From: Chondrosia reniformis
Taxonomy: Eukaryota; Porifera; Demospongiae; Chondrillida; Chondrillidae
Length of the DNA: 64,000 bases
Direction: 5' to 3'
Assembly (NCBI GenBank): GCA_947172415.1
Contig: OX359198.1
Span: 2,573,401 to 2,637,400 of the forward strand
The translations under genes were made by a program, and so were the position numbers. The notes under the pieces are model-generated. The model saw nothing but the letters and a program-made list of their open reading frames with translations. It did not search any database and was not told where the DNA came from. This document shows positions 44,201 to 56,860 of this stretch, piece after piece. Numbering within the stretch: the stretch's first letter is position 1; each line of letters begins with the position of its first letter.

Positions 44201-46526
44201 GTGCACTTTTACCCAGTCTATGAATAATACAGAGCAGAAACACCATCTCCATATTGAATACTTATGCATACACAATTACAAATAGAAATAAGCCTACAAT
44301 TGATAACTAAACCACAACTGTTTTATTTTAGCAATAACCAATATCTATATTACACTAATCCTTGTACCATACCTTCCTCTAGGCATTGCAGGCGAGTTGG
44401 AAGGACTACTGTTTCCAACTGCATCAGGAGCAAACAGAATCTTCCCTACTGAGACTCCACGAATGTTTTCATTGTCTTTGATATCATGCTGCTCTCTTGT
44501 GTGCAGGCAGTGGGCACACACCTTCCTAAAACATTTCACAGATATAAAGTAATACATTATACTGTTCCCTATCATAAGGAAAACCACAACTTCCTTCTTA
44601 AATGTTACTTAAATCCACTACTTGATTTATAAATTTATATGTGCACGTATCCCTTAAGATTACAAATACGTACGTACAAGGATAAAACCATTTTTATTAA
44701 TGAGGAGCATTGAAGTCATGTGAAACATATGCAATACTTGAAAGGTCACCCATAGGTTAAAGTAGGGAGAGCAGTACTGTTTTACCTTGTCTTTAGATAC
44801 TCACACATGTACAGCATTTAATGTAACATTTAAGAAAACACATAGAAACAATTAAGGCACAATAATCACAACACTGTTATGATAGAAAACTCAAAAACAA
44901 GCATAACTTTAAATAATCAATTCAATTTATTTGTTAGCATATTATAATTAATTAATCCCTTTCTATTCAAAATAACAAGCATTACACATCAGTAACATAA
45001 AAGGTAGTCACTCACACACCACAGGCAACCAGTGGTTGTTCTTAAATACTACAAATGTCGTAGAATAATCAATCTATAACACATTGTGTTTGCATATAGA
45101 AACCATTCACCGCCAAAAATGCAAGTCAAATCCAGGACATCCATCTTCACATATTAAGCAGTTACTTCCTTTATCAACCTCGTGGGTCAGCAATCCCTAA
45201 TTAAATATGAAAAAGTGAATAAGGCAAATTACAATTGGAGGCTTTCCGTTTTAGAACGTGTTTCAATTCAATACAGTGGTATATAAGGTAATGCATTGAT
45301 TAATTCAAACTATATACCAGTAGATAAACAAGGACACATCATACCATTTAAGGGGACCAATCAGGTGACACATTATTGGGGCAAAGATAAATGTGCTTTC
45401 AAAGGTCATACAATTAAGGAATTGACTTCTCAGTTCCAGTGTATAAACCCCAAAGTTATTACAGATAAATTACTTTACCAAATCTAAGCATACTTTACTC
45501 TGTTATTACTCCTGTATTGAAAACCTAGAAAAGGCTACCATTAGTACATTCCTAGAACATGCAGTGTTATGGAGTGACACAACACATACCAATAGATTAA
45601 CAAGCCTAGTACATTATATAACCTTAGACATGGAATATCTTCATGAAAATTGAAAGTCTCAATACAGTTGTCAACACTAATGATAAAGATGTACACACTA
45701 CTTGACAATAAGTGTTGCTAAACTTAGAAAAAGGTTGATATTTACAACACCACAATAAATTAATCTTTCCATATCAATGGGACTGATATAAGCACATGAA
45801 TATTGTTATCCCCTAGTTTGTCTGTCAACAACACCCTCCTTAGCCTTTAGATTAGATCATAAATACACCTACTAGACTGTGAATCTCATTAAACATATAA
45901 TGAATAAGATTAAGAAAGGTAGTTTGTGCATACAGGTGGCATTTAAGCATGTACTGTAAACAACTTCCTCACAGGGAAGGATAAAGGACATATACACAAT
46001 CAAACATTTTAAAAGTTAATAATGTCCATGAGAAAGGAATTTGCTAATAGGTCTCAGCTAGCTTCACATAATCAATTTTGATATAAGAAATAGCTATATA
46101 CAACAAACAAATTAAATACAGTGGAATAATCACTGAACCATGAATAAGAGTATAGTTTGACATCAACAGATTCCTCAAAAGGGAAACAGATATAAAAATA
46201 ACCTCAACTAGACTATTTAACTACAAAAATAACTGAACAATATTTCTCTCTCTCTCTCTCTGTTAACTAGGCTATAGACTAGATATTCCTTTAGCAATGA
46301 GTATTCTTCATTGAAGTTATTCAGTTATTAACCTTGCATTCCGCTACGTAAGTCAACATAGCGAAAGGCTGACATTTATCCTGGTAAATGTAGATAAACA
46401 GCAGAACGGAAACTGATTATATAAAACTTTTGTATACAGATATGCACATATTCTACTAACTCGCTTAATAGCAAGAGTTCTAACTGTTCCGTATCGACCT
46501 CTTTTTAAAGCACCGTTCGTGGACAT
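38203..46526 (-). CDS. TES: Testin-like PET plus triple-LIM protein
   Basis: Eight exons, all in phase: 46461-46526, 45111-45196, 44373-44525, 43853-43955, 42584-42829, 40339-40554, 39034-39201 and 38203-38421, giving 418 residues (human Testin 421). The start MSTNGALKRGRYG is followed by the cysteine-rich Testin N-terminus ([20 protein letters not shown]), then a PET domain at about residues 120-215 (YLWVPKNIN, LPRDKCPIQGTPGERYR, LGRGNVKEL). LIM1 (CLNCKNQF...CSGCDE), LIM2 (EGKDWHLHHFKCINC) and LIM3 (CGKAIKP...WHATKACFFC, SFLPKKG) follow. Testin and Prickle share PET-LIM order; the N-terminal motif and total length favour Testin, which acts at focal adhesions and actin. The exon 5 acceptor and a 3-nt choice at exon 4 are the least certain joins. 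Confidence 0.88.
38470..38650 (+). repeat. Dispersed repeat family copy (as at 19950-20185)
   Basis: CTGATGAAGGATGGAATTCC, TCTGGCCCAGTGGAG and CTCACCAGGTTTAGTATAGG follow in the same order as at 19950-20185. CTGATGA is intact at 38487, but the GAAAC box reads GAATT. It lies in the last intron of the Testin-like gene. Confidence 0.6.
41262..41286 (-). ncRNA. Hammerhead ribozyme-like motif, core boxes intact
   Basis: The minus strand reads CTGATGAAGATCCCTGGATT then GAAAC. CTGATGA and GAAA are both intact, and stem II pairs as GATC/GATT with loop CCTG. Stem III is imperfect (ACAT). It sits in a Testin-like intron beside ATAATGAGG sequence like other Penelope-type loci here. Confidence 0.5.
42320..42497. 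mobile_element. Small MITE-like element with C-runs
   Basis: The ends CAGGGCTGCATAATGC and, in reverse complement, CAGGGCTGTATGCAG form 13-16-bp inverted repeats around C-rich tracts (CCCCCCCCCCCCC). It has no coding content and lies in a Testin-like intron. Confidence 0.5.
42989..43574 (+). mobile_element. Tigger (pogo-type) DNA transposon, internally deleted
   Basis: The ends TACAGTGGAACTTGT and, in reverse complement, TACAGTGGAACCTGT match the CAGTGGAACCT termini of Tigger-type elements with a TA target. At 43334-43446 the plus strand encodes KLFGVGTRKITDTFKCGQTQ then VQAIMKAKELIITDFE, which resembles the N-terminal DNA-binding helices of pogo/CENP-B transposases. The catalytic domain is missing, so this is a deletion derivative. 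It lies in the intron between Testin-like exons 4 and 5. Confidence 0.75.
46239..46262. repeat. (TC)n microsatellite
   Basis: A run of TC dinucleotides within Testin-like intron 1. Confidence 0.9.
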
Positions 46527-47180
46527 TTTTGCCTCCTTGCGGAGTCCTCCTCCGAAACACAACGCACACGCCCCTGACCTCTGCCAAGTAGGCGTGGTTA
46601 TTCCTAATAAAATGGCCGCCTTGTGGTATTTGTATTCCATTACAATCAATCGGATTCTACCAGGAATATAGCAACGCTAACAAGCATCCGTGAATATCTA
46701 GATGTATTTGAGCAGTGGCTCAGCCTCGACGGAAAACAGTTTCTACAATAACTGTTTGGGATATCCACGGTTTGTTTAATAATAGAGCAATTCTTACATT
46801 GCCCACTATTGTTACTCCCATATCACACCGGCAACCCTCAGTTAGAAATCTTTCAGTCCTCTGCCACCTTATATCACCCGTGAATATATCAACAGGTACA
46901 TAGGATCGCGTGTTACACATTTTAGTTAAAATGTGTTGCACTCCACACTGTCTTCATAAAATTCACAACCGACTTAAAGCTCAAAGATAAATTTCCTTAT
47001 AATTCCAAATCAATGTCTTGAAATCAATAGTGCTAAATAAAAAAAATAATCTGAGCCACTAGGCTATTGGTCCAGTGTACATAACAGTTAAGAAACGGTG
47101 AAAAACGTGAACTATACAATACAACAAACAAAACCAGTCCAGATTCAAAATATCCAATTATCAGTCTGAAAGAGATTCAT

Positions 47181-47675
47181 TCAAGACGCCCGTACAGATA
47201 TCTCACTGTTAGCGTGTCTTGTACTCTTGTAGTAATGATTTAGTACATTTGTGTACTCTGGTAGATTGTAAACGTGGGAAACATGAGCAAGATTCGAGAA
47301 ACCTTGAGTTACTGTAACCTTCTTCTGATAAGAATCTAAAGGAAGCTGAGAGATAGAACCATCTTCTCCGAACCTGTATGAGACATCTTTGGGGTCTATC
47401 CACATAGTAAGTTCCTTAGGTAAATACTTCGCCACATCTGCCAAACCTGTAACCTTAGCCGCTTCAGTGATTAAAGGGTCCATCTGTTCGTTTATTCTAA
47501 TGCACCTGTAAGCGCTACCTTTAAGTGGCTTTTCCTGGTGCCAGTGACCTCTAAATCGCTGAACTAGTAACTGTTCTAATCGCTGTCTGAACGGTTCAAT
47601 AAATTGGAAAGGTAACTCGCTTGTCGTCATTAGTTGACTGAGGAATTCTACCGCACATCGGATTTCTGTTCTCAT
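47181..47675 (-). CDS. BTG: BTG/Tob family protein
   Basis: A single-exon gene of 164 residues; BTG1 and BTG2 are 158-171 in human. The whole BTG domain is present: MRTEIRCAVEFLSQLM, the FRQRLEQLLVQRF helix, Box A around residues 43-66 (GHWHQEKPLKGSAYRCIRIN, then MDPLI) and Box B around 86-107 (LPKELTMWIDPKDVSYRFGE). The tail is short and Tob-type extensions are absent. Family members bind the CAF1/CCR4 deadenylase through the boxes and restrain proliferation. It starts 1.1 kb upstream of the Testin-like gene on the same strand. Confidence 0.92.
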   Translation of the reverse strand: MRTEIRCAVEFLSQLMTTSELPFQFIEPFRQRLEQLLVQRFRGHWHQEKPLKGSAYRCIRINEQMDPLITEAAKVTGLADVAKYLPKELTMWIDPKDVSYRFGEDGSISQLPLDSYQKKVTVTQGFSNLAHVSHVYNLPEYTNVLNHYYKSTRHANSEISVRAS

Positions 47676-48427
47676 TGTCGGTGTTTCTAAAGTGATCTCT
47701 TGGCATACAATGATTCTGTTTCTTTGTACTTCGTAGTCACGAAGAGATTTTCTTAAGAGACTCTCTTACCACAGCACTATTTAGCACCCATAAACACTGC
47801 GGCCTTAGCAACTGTGTTTATAATAGTTATTATTACGTCACCTGTACCTAAGTTAAGAACATTCTATTCCAAATATGGTTTGGTCGAAGTCCATGATGTA
47901 ATGGGGAGCCGCACTTTCCCCTCCAAGTCTCCCTAAAAGGTGCAAGGTCATCAGAATGATGTAAGGTGGCCTGACTTGTAAGTTGTAGGTGTTGTCGTAT
48001 CAGTCGTCGAGTCATCAACTGTACGTATTTGTATGTTTACATGCCATTCCATTGCACTATATAGTGTATTTCAACTTTTGTCTAGTATACTCTTGAATTA
48101 TCTCCTTTTAATCTAAACTACTGATAGCCCATATTTACAGTTAACTATGCTGTATCCCATGTAACATAAGCTACTACTTAACTAATTGGATTAGTTGATT
48201 TCTCTCTCTGACAATGCGGCCCCTATAGACGTGACCAGCCACTTATGGGTTACAGGCTTTTGACTGAAATCCTTCAGGGTTAGACAATGCCTTTGTGTTT
48301 GTCATGGCCATGAATATCAAACACCATATAATACTCCTCTACATGCCTAAGACAACAAGCTAACTCCTACTTCATCAACTAATTTCAAATTAATAGAATA
48401 AGGATTCCTTATAACTGTTATCTTTGG

Positions 48428-48556
48428 TATGGTACATCCTTCGACTTTTGAGCATTTAAAACGCAGTTTGTTTTTATTTCTTTGTCAAGCATTTCGACCC
48501 TGGGGGTCTTTTTCAGTGATGCGTTTAAACGCTCAAAAGTCAAAGGATGTACCATC
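48428..48556 (-). repeat. Fold-back repeat with degraded Penelope-type hammerhead core
   Basis: Arms 48428-48464 (ATGGTACATCCTTCGACTTT) and 48521-48556 are near-perfect inverted copies. Between them the minus strand reads CTGAAAAAGACCCCCAGGGT then CGAAAT at 48491-48516: stem II is kept (GACCC/GGGTC), but CTGATGA has become CTGAAAA. The upstream GGATTCCTTATAACT also matches the flank of 20859-20976, so both are one family. Confidence 0.6.
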
Positions 48557-48589
48557 CTAAAGATAGTTTCAATTACTCATGTGCAGGCA

Positions 48590-48780
48590 GGAAGTATTAT
48601 CCACTCCTATGACTGTAGTATACTGCCCAGCTTTAGATGAGGATATAGTCTTGTTCACTTCATCTGTATCCTCTCTACTGGGCCAGACAGCTGTTTCTAG
48701 GAGTCCCACCCTCATCAGTAAACTTAGAACTCATTTCTCTTGGTCCTCTAAAAGTTCCATGGAGACATGTGCCATTGATT
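48590..48780 (-). repeat. Dispersed repeat copy with hammerhead-like core, reverse orientation
   Basis: The minus strand reads CTGATGAGGGTGGGACTCCT then AGAAACAGCTGTCTGGCCCA at 48679-48718, matching the family at 19950 and 38470. Both core boxes and the palindromic ACAGCTGT with C at the cleavage site are intact, but stem II does not close cleanly against GAAA. Confidence 0.55.
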
Positions 48781-48789
48781 GATTCACTG

Positions 48790-51700
48790 CACAGCTGGCA
48801 TGGTGGAGGTGTGACAGATGTGATACCTACTTTAGATAATTTTAATAATTTAACACTTGTTTGAGCCCGACTGTGAGTATTACAATGTTAATCTGGCTTC
48901 ATACCTATCAATCCTTTGACATGACCGCAACTGTTCATGCACTGTAACAAAGTAACAGCATTTCAGACTAGTAAACTAATCACTTTATTAATTGCATTAC
49001 AACTTAAAGACAAATTTGGTGGGAAAGAGATACAAGCCTTTATGCTGGAGACATACGAAGCCAGACCATATATAGTTCATACAATAATTCTGCTGATAAA
49101 GTGACACTCCTCTTTAATGAATTGTATGCCTTCATTATGTGTAAGTTGTACTGGTTGTCTTTGAATTCCCAACCTCTTTGTAATTGCTATCTTGAAATTC
49201 AAATGTTTCAACACATAGACACACAAGATCTTATTAAGGAATGGCATTTCTCTTGTTTTGAAGTCATAACTTGACAAGAAGTCCTACAATACAGTGTTAA
49301 GGGTCGAGTCGGGTTTCAGTGTGAGAGATATACACCTTTTGTATAATTCCTGTACTATGATTTTATACTCGTACAGTACAGTTAATATACAGTTAATAGT
49401 ATGGCCAAATAGTATAATGGAAATATAATACAGTTAGTAATGCCAAATCATAGCCATATAAGACAGTGTATCCTGGACTTTGTCTTCAACTTCCTGCATG
49501 ATTTCCTTCGTGTAATCTTCTTGTATCTTTTATCCAAGTGATCACTAATTGTGGTTTTTAATGGCATGTATGTAGACATTTTCTTAGGTCACTGTACACC
49601 CTCTCATTTACTTATACCACATTAAAATTGCACTCTTTGAACCATTTGTATTTTTGGGAAAACCTAAAGTAGTTCTTAATCTACCACACATTGTCTCCAA
49701 GCTCCTTCAGGAAAACCTGAGGTCAGTGTAGGCAAGCAAACTGTGTAATGTAGTCTGTGATTTCATCATGCCACAAGTCATATTGTTCTTGTTTTTTTTC
49801 TAGGACTGCTTAAGAGGAATACCCATTGTACCAAGACTTGTGTTTCTAGGAGTGTATTATCTGTGTACTTGTTACAACAGTCATTACCTGATAGTTGTTA
49901 GCATTAAAAGGATTACTTTTCGAGATATTTTGTATTTTCATTATTCATTTATTTCATTGCCACATTGTGCTTTTTGAAATTTTCCAACTAGGCATTTGGT
50001 AAGCAGTTTCCTTTTAGAACTAAGTGTTCTGTAAAGTATGTACAGATTGTACATACTTTTTTGATTTCTAAAGCCATGCTAATGAGTCTTATCTATACTC
50101 AGTAGGTGTTCTTAATCATCAGAAAAATTGACAGCTAATCCCTTTGTGATTTAAAGCATGAGAGTTGCTGATTTACAAGATTGAGATAGATCAGTGTAAT
50201 TTGTAGGAAACATATTCATGCAGCATGATTTCTCAGTACCCAAGTATGTATAGCAATGTACACAGAAGTTTCCTCTTGGGTATTATACAATTTCAGTAAC
50301 ACAAATTCATAAAGATGTGGTTAATGTGGCACATCCTTGTTATTCAGCTGTCATATTCTTGAGGGTGCTGTAGCACATATCGCAGGTGTTTGCCTTTGAT
50401 ATACAACAGCATTGCAGGAAAAACAAACTGATGTTTGTGGTCAATGGTCTATCTGCTGGGTGATTAGATATGTGTATTTGTACATGAGCCTATCTTGTAT
50501 AGGTATCCTTATACTGTTGTCATAATACATATTAGCTCTTGTGTATATGGAAAAATAGAGGACTTTTAAGTTTAAGATCTGAAGCTTATGTTAATGTGTT
50601 GCATTATTCACATATACGTGTATATCAGGTACATTTTAGGCTCATTTTTACCTCAATAGTACAAACTGAGACTCCTGATTCGTCTATACTCTTGTTCTGC
50701 AGCTGCAGAATATATACGTACGTATGTGTACACTGTTTCCTATTTTCAATATATAGAAAGGTTATATACCATGTATCATGATCATCCACTAGAATGGATG
50801 TGTACTGCAACAGAATATGTAATTTACTTCCTCTAAAGACAGCTTCCATTTGTGTAAAATGATTGTTACTGGGTTAATACATATTAGTTTCTGTAGGTTA
50901 AAGGTTTAGACCATTCCTACAAAGAGTATTTAGCAGATATATTTAGTCAACTTGTGTTTTCGTACAACATTATTACACTGTAACACAAATTCCAATAATG
51001 TATTGCTATCTTTGGTGTATATGCTAAGCACAGCCAAGAAGCTATGACACCTAGTTTTATTAATCAAGAGTCAAGAAAGGGATTGTGACCACAGAAATGT
51101 CAGCAATTAAGACTTATGGTCTAAGTGAGAAAGAACATACACTACTGCTGCACAACACATACCTTCCAACATAGGGAAAACCTCTGGAATTATGAAAAAA
51201 AATTGTGAAACATTCCCTTAGTTGGCTGTATTGTGCATATTGGTTAGTATAAATGTGATTTGGTTGATTAAAACACAATTGCGGCACTTTAAGAGCATTT
51301 AGACAAACCATAGTCAATGTACGTACTCCTTCAATATTATCTACAGTACTACATATATCTTTTAGTAAAGACTCTGTCCAACCTTTTGTATTGGACTTAG
51401 TTCACAAGTTCATCCCACTAGATCTTCATCAGCAGAATGATTCCAAAGTTTAAAGTTTAATCAACTGTGTCCCAGAGACATCTAAATATCAAACATGAAC
51501 CTTTGTTATTAATACAAGAGACAGGTTTATGCTCTGCTTTGCTAAATATTCCCTGTAACAAGTTGGAATCACATTGAGAGTGAACAGAATTTTCTATGTA
51601 TGATTTGAGTGTCTTCTGAGTGTAGCTTGCTAAACAGTGTGATGCAAATTTATACCACCTTCCCTCCCACCATATTGCATATAGACAACCAAAGACCAGC

Positions 51701-53530
51701 TAAGTAAACGTACAGTCATTGTTTACCTAAGAAACTTGTGATTTCTCTTATGACATCTTTGTTGATAGGATGATGTGATTGATCTCTTTTCCGCTGGCCC
51801 TTGAATTGACTAAATACACTTTGTGGTTAGCAGCTTCCCTTTGCCCGACATAGTTTACATAGTGAGAAACCACAACATTCCATTTTTGGATTTGAATTTT
51901 AAGAATATCAAAGGAAATCTAAAACTGTTAGTTCAAAATCAGATATATTATTCAATTCATGGTTCAAGTTTAGTCTAAATCAACTCTTATACTTTGCACC
52001 ATTTAGGTTACAATGAAATGTGCTCCAAGTTTAAAATCAAATGATTTTTGCCCTAAATTCTTTTTAGGAGTTGGTTGCTAGGTTGCAATAAGGATGTGTA
52101 CTTATATTTTCTGGCCTATATACTGAATGCAACCTGTACTACAAATAATCTCTATAGTCTTTATAGCCTTTGATGTTGCCCATTTTCTCCTGATCCTAGG
52201 CCTGTTCTCTCTCTATCAGTAGTTTTCTCAAGATATCCTGTCGTGTGGATAGAAATTAGAGGATGGATAAGACAGTGGTATACATTGATTTGTTAATAAT
52301 GTAATTAAAGGTTGTTCCTTTCAGTTAATTTCAGAACAGCAAATTGCAGCTAGCATTAATAAGTATGGATTCTTTAAGTGAATCATCTCATGCATACGTA
52401 GATCTCCAAAGTTATCTACAAAATCATTCCAATAATATTACTTAGTTGACACATTAGTATATAGCCATTGATGCACTTTAAATTAGATTTCCAGATGCTC
52501 AAACGATTAAAAAATTGATCCACCAAAAGATAAAGAAGCATAATAAATGTATCCTCATCCAAAACTCTCACTATAGGTTAAGTTCCCTATATAGGCCTTT
52601 CATTGTAGAAATTCAAAGTGTAGCATTTTGAAACTGGTGTCCTAGATTATTCATGCATGGTTTCTATTGGTTGATTAAATCAGACCACATAATTATAATT
52701 TCCTTTCTAGAGAACGAGTTGCATAATGAAGGGTCTAATTCAACTAGGCTGGTATAGTAGCAGGTATATTAAGTATACATGTGTACAAGTCTATAGTCCT
52801 AATTATACAATACTAATTTGATATTCGAATATATACTTGATGGAGCTGCATGAGACATGATGCTTAGCAAGTATCATAGGTAAGTGTTAATATTTGTGGG
52901 AGACAAGTGAAATTGACTATTTCACACCAAACAGTATTTGATCAAAAAAGTGAACAAGATGTATTAATATACAGATTTCTCATTATCATTGATTCAGAAT
53001 AGTAGTTTGTTTTTGGTGTAGTCTGATGAAGGCCACAGCGTGTGCACGTAGTTGAAGCATTAGTGATGATTTAATTGGTTGGAATAGAATGATTTTTCTG
53101 CAGTGTCCAACAGCCAATCGAGAATGTCAGGCAATTATGTCAACTCAAAGAACAAAAAAGAGACAATGATTTTGGTAAGGAATTTTGAGAGGAGTCTATA
53201 CAGTTAGCTAGATACATAACCATTTATTAATCTTCAACCTAGGATGTATAATAATTAGTACACTTTTCATTGACCATTTGTTTTGTTTTTCTCTGATGAA
53301 GGCCATAGCATGTACATTTACAGCATATAGACACTAAGTCAATAAGTGCATATAACATTTAACATTGAACAATTATACGATTGATAAGCAGAAGAATAAC
53401 TATTGCACAAATGAGATAAAGTTTGAATATACATATGTATATAATGCAATGATAGGATACGTAATTATAGCTTACATGGCATATGGGCAATTGAGATTTG
53501 AGTATGTCTCTTTCAATCTGTGTGCTTTAT
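48790..53530. other. Gene-poor interval with old repeats
   Basis: No intact gene recognised. Minus-strand stretches near 49450-49800 read like fragments of a decayed protein (QEDYTKEIMQEVEDKVQDTL, then EQYDLWHDEITDYITQF) with stops between, family unknown. Penelope-type core remnants occur near 51408 (minus), 53024 and 53293 (plus, CTGATGAAGGCCA). A copy of the 19950-type repeat tail lies at 52540-52670. Confidence 0.45.
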
Positions 53531-53539
53531 TAATCCTTC

Positions 53540-53721
53540 TTCATCTTCAATCAGCTGTTGAGGATGAAAGATTGTTATCAGGTTGGGTAGTGGAGGAGGG
53601 TATTCCTGGTAGTACGGTTGATAGTGGATTATCTGAAACTCTAAGAGACCAGCTTAAAGTTACAGCATGGAGTTGCAATGGAGTTCTGTTGGCAAACAAA
53701 TGTTTGAGTATCCAGCAATGA
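53540..53721 (+). mobile_element. Possible LINE fragment (start of endonuclease)
   Basis: The open reading LRDQLKVTAWSCNGVLLANK resembles the first strand of the apurinic endonuclease domain of LINEs (KVTAWSCNG against the usual TWNCNG). The rest is unrecognised. It lies about 1 kb upstream of reverse-transcriptase C-terminal fragments on the same strand. Confidence 0.3.
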
Positions 53722-54141
53722 CTTTAATATGTAAATCAGGTAAAACTACTGAATGACAAATGAGGACATGCTTGATGTATACAAGATGGAAAATGATATA
53801 GGGATAGGAAGGGCTACATGATGTTTCATTGACTAAGGGTTTGCAGGAAATGGCAGCAGCCTATACATGCCAGCTCTACTGGCTAGGAATGATAGACAGG
53901 GGGATGTTACCAAAGTCCCCAACCTTCCTCCGGCTTGTGATGTCTGCAAGTTTGTACCTTGCATTTAGAGGTTTGGAACTTGGAGTCCATGTGCCCTATT
54001 ATCTACTATCAACTATAGGAAATGCAATGTATTACAGGGGCGAGCCTTCACTTAAAGGTGTGCTGCATGGAATTTTTTCGGTTAATCGTTTTGAAACATA
54101 ACACTCAACACAAAAAGTAGTCCTGTTTGTATTAGTCGTGG

Positions 54142-54605
54142 GCGTAAGTTATGACGTCCTTGGGGGGTCCGTCTAACTGAAAGACGGACCAACGAAACGG
54201 ACCTAATCGGTAAAAAAATGTTTTTTTTGGAGACGTTAAACGTCGCCAGTTAACAATCACTTCTAGTCACTTAAAGCCTTTACAGTACTAGTTTCATTGT
54301 AGAAACGGTAACTAAATTGTTGACGTTCTTTACCTGTTCGCATTGGCTCATGTCGCGTCTGCTCTGTGTTAGCGGGGTGGCTACGTCAGACTACGGGGTG
54401 GTCGTATTTCTGGAGTGACGACTAAATAGGGTATTCCCTGTTAGATTAGAGAATACCTACATTATCAAACTGGTCGATTTTCTGGGGTTCGCTACTTTTC
54501 CACAACGGCATGCACATACATTATTCAGTCCGCCTTTTTTATTAATATACGGACCTGACCAGGATTTAGTGGATCCCGGTTTGTCCGGAAAATAGTCACG
54601 CCCGT
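54142..54605. mobile_element. Possible terminal-inverted-repeat element
   Basis: GGGCGTAAGTTATGACGTCC at the left and GGGCGTGACTATTTTCCGGA (reverse complement) at the right are alike, and the interior repeats GACGGACC/CGGACCT. It has higher GC than its surroundings and no coding content. Confidence 0.4.
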
Positions 54606-54699
54606 TTCTGCTACTGTATGCACAATTTACAAGGAGTGAAGGGGCTCAGAAAGCAGTTACCGTTAGGTCCCCGAGTACATCGTATAACAGCCAGCTTTT

Positions 54700-55290
54700 G
54701 TGTCTGTTTGGAGATGTATAAATGTGGAAAAGAGTGCGGTAATGCACATGAGGAAAAAAGGGGTCAATAAGTGTGCTGATCATTTCAGTATTGGTGAGAA
54801 GGAGCTCCCATGGGTGTCTACTTACAAGTACTTGGGCTGTATGGTGGATGACAGTTTGGGCTGCTCAAGTATGGTGGAGCATCGGGTGGAAATGGGGTCT
54901 CAGGCATTAGGTGTTTGGCTGCGGAGGTGTCGGGAGTCAGTTGGGGAGATGAACGGCAGGTCGTTTATACAGCTGATGCAGTAACTGGTGGAATCCGTGT
55001 TGTTGTATGGGGCAGAGATCTGGGGTTGCCATCAGAAGTTAGATGGGTTGAACCAGCTACAATTAAGGGCCCTGAGAATCTTCTTTGGGGTGGGTGTGCG
55101 CCACCCAAAGGTATCCCTGATGATGGAGGCTGACGCTTTCCCGGTGGTCTGGCTTCCAAGGGTGAGATGTGATACATTCTGGTTGAAGGTTATGACGAAT
55201 CCACTGTTTGAAGGAAGGATTTTGAGGGCAGCAGTGTTGGAGGCGGCTAAGAGCGGTGGGGGACCGCAAAGTCCAGACCTCTGGTCTATA
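54700..55290 (+). mobile_element. LINE fragment, reverse-transcriptase C-terminal region
   Basis: The plus strand encodes STYKYLGCMVDDS and, after one in-frame stop near 54982, GVGVRHPKVSLMMEADAFPV and CDTFWLKVM, homologous to the region after the catalytic site in the LINE at 27480-29400. It breaks off near 55268, where a different LINE sequence begins. Both ends are truncated. Confidence 0.75.
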
Positions 55291-55309
55291 TGCTATTCAC
55301 CTTAATTAA

Positions 55310-56420
55310 TAGCATTTAGGAGTTTTATCTGCTATCTTAATGAGTTTAAAGCTCTGTTGTCCATGTGATCCTGATGTTGTTGCTGTTTCTGAAACCTGGC
55401 TTGATGAATGCATTACTGATTTAGAAATTTAAATTTATGGATTTCAGATATTCAGACATGACCGTCATGGGAGTGGTGTTGCCATCTGTACATCCATAAC
55501 TGTTTCCTATCTAACCCTGTATCCTCTGAGCACTCCTCTGAGACCATTTTGGTTGAAATTAAGGATACTGTCCTTCCCTTTTCTTTGTTGCTGATATTGT
55601 CAGCCAATTATTCTGTCACCTTTGTTGATCATCTCCTGGCTAAAGTTCAGACCGCACTTTTATTTAGAAAACATGTGCTTATCTGTGGTGACCTTAACAT
55701 AAACCTTTCCAGTGGTATATACCCATCTTCATAAAGATAGGATTCTATCTTTTGTTCAATCACATTCTTTGTTGCAGCCTGTATATCTGCTCCTATACTC
55801 ATGTCACTGATAAATCTCGTCCCATTGTTGACATCTTTCTTGTCTCTGACCATGAGAATGTTGAGTCTGATGGTACTTTTGATATTTCTAAATTTTCCTC
55901 CAACTGTCATGGAAACGTCCCAAAGCTAATGCCACCTGTCTAAGGAAAAATGCTTCAAAAAACCTTTTTTTCCATGCTGACCTTGACACTATTCCCTGGT
56001 TTGTTCTTGAGGTCTTAGATTCCCCTGATGACAAGCTGTCTGCATTCTGCATCTTTTCACTTCCATTCTTAAATATTTCTCAAGTCTGTGAATCTTTTTT
56101 ATTCCTATAAATCATGTATGTTTATACCTCATCCAAGTACATCCTAGCTTATCCTTATTCTATATTTTTATATTTAGCTATTCAGCTATAGAGTGGCCTT
56201 CCCAATTAAAATAAGGAGGACAATCTTACAATAGCCCATATCTCTCCTGTGAACTTGTATTGCTATGTATATCACCTATCCTACTAGCTTTTAGTTTCCC
56301 AATTGTTTCACTTTGGAACTCCACACTTCTTCATTCAGCTGCACGAAGACCACATTTAAGGATTTGTGGGTTTTGAATTCAATTCAACTTCATTCAATTC
56401 CATTCAATTCAATTCAGTAA
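55310..56420 (+). mobile_element. LINE fragment with endonuclease relic and ATTCA tail
   Basis: Around 55345-55550 the plus strand reads DPDVVAVSETWLDECITDLE and FQIFRHDRHGSGVAI, typical of the apurinic endonuclease of CR1/L2-like LINEs. VLICGDLNINL follows at 55677. The reverse transcriptase is missing. The segment ends at about 56420 in an ATTCAATTC microsatellite, the usual kind of 3' tail. It is an internally deleted copy with several frame breaks. Confidence 0.65.
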
Positions 56421-56429
56421 GAGCTCAAG

Positions 56430-56860
56430 GAAGTGACGTAACAATCGTATTCACTTTTCGGGGGTGTTATTCGTTATATTTTGCCCGCTTTTCTCCGCTA
56501 GTCCTTAATTCAAATTTCGTAGGTATACACCGCCCCACAGCTTCATTCGCTAGCTATATCTATAGCTTGAGATCTCTTTCCTACAGCTACTGGCTCGCTC
56601 GTCCAGTAATGCACTTCCTTTTCTCCCCAGATGCTTAAGCAACGCCACATGACTTCGAACGTGCACCGACACCCAAAATAGGATTTAAACCCGCGAAACC
56701 GTCAATAAAATCCCCGCCAAATTTTTCGGCTATAGGCAGAGTCTAGTTTCTGACAGCCATACTACTAGAGTGTTGGTATCGATGGGGGCTGCTACCTCTA
56801 CAGTTAAATAATTCGATTTCTGGTGCTTCAGTTCAGTTACTCTTCACTGTACTATTAAAC
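56430..56860 (+). promoter_or_regulatory. Candidate promoter and untranslated first exon of the first fucosyltransferase
   Basis: GC-richer, CpG-containing sequence between repeats ends at a strong donor, GTAAGTGT at 56861. The coding exon of the gene at 58146 follows an acceptor (GATTACTGCAG, ending 58106), so a non-coding exon here would splice to it. This is inference only. Confidence 0.25.

Noticed and set aside
51408-51440. Hammerhead motif on the minus strand
   Set aside because: CTGATGA is present, but the GAAA box reads GAAC and stem II does not pair.
53024-53320. Two CTGATGAAGGCCA motifs on the plus strand
   Set aside because: The 3' box is GAAG or absent and stem II is weak; kept only as probable Penelope remnants.
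53829-54101. 90-codon plus-strand open frame
   Set aside because: Hydrophobic and open but with no recognisable motif, in a region of decayed elements; not supported as a gene.
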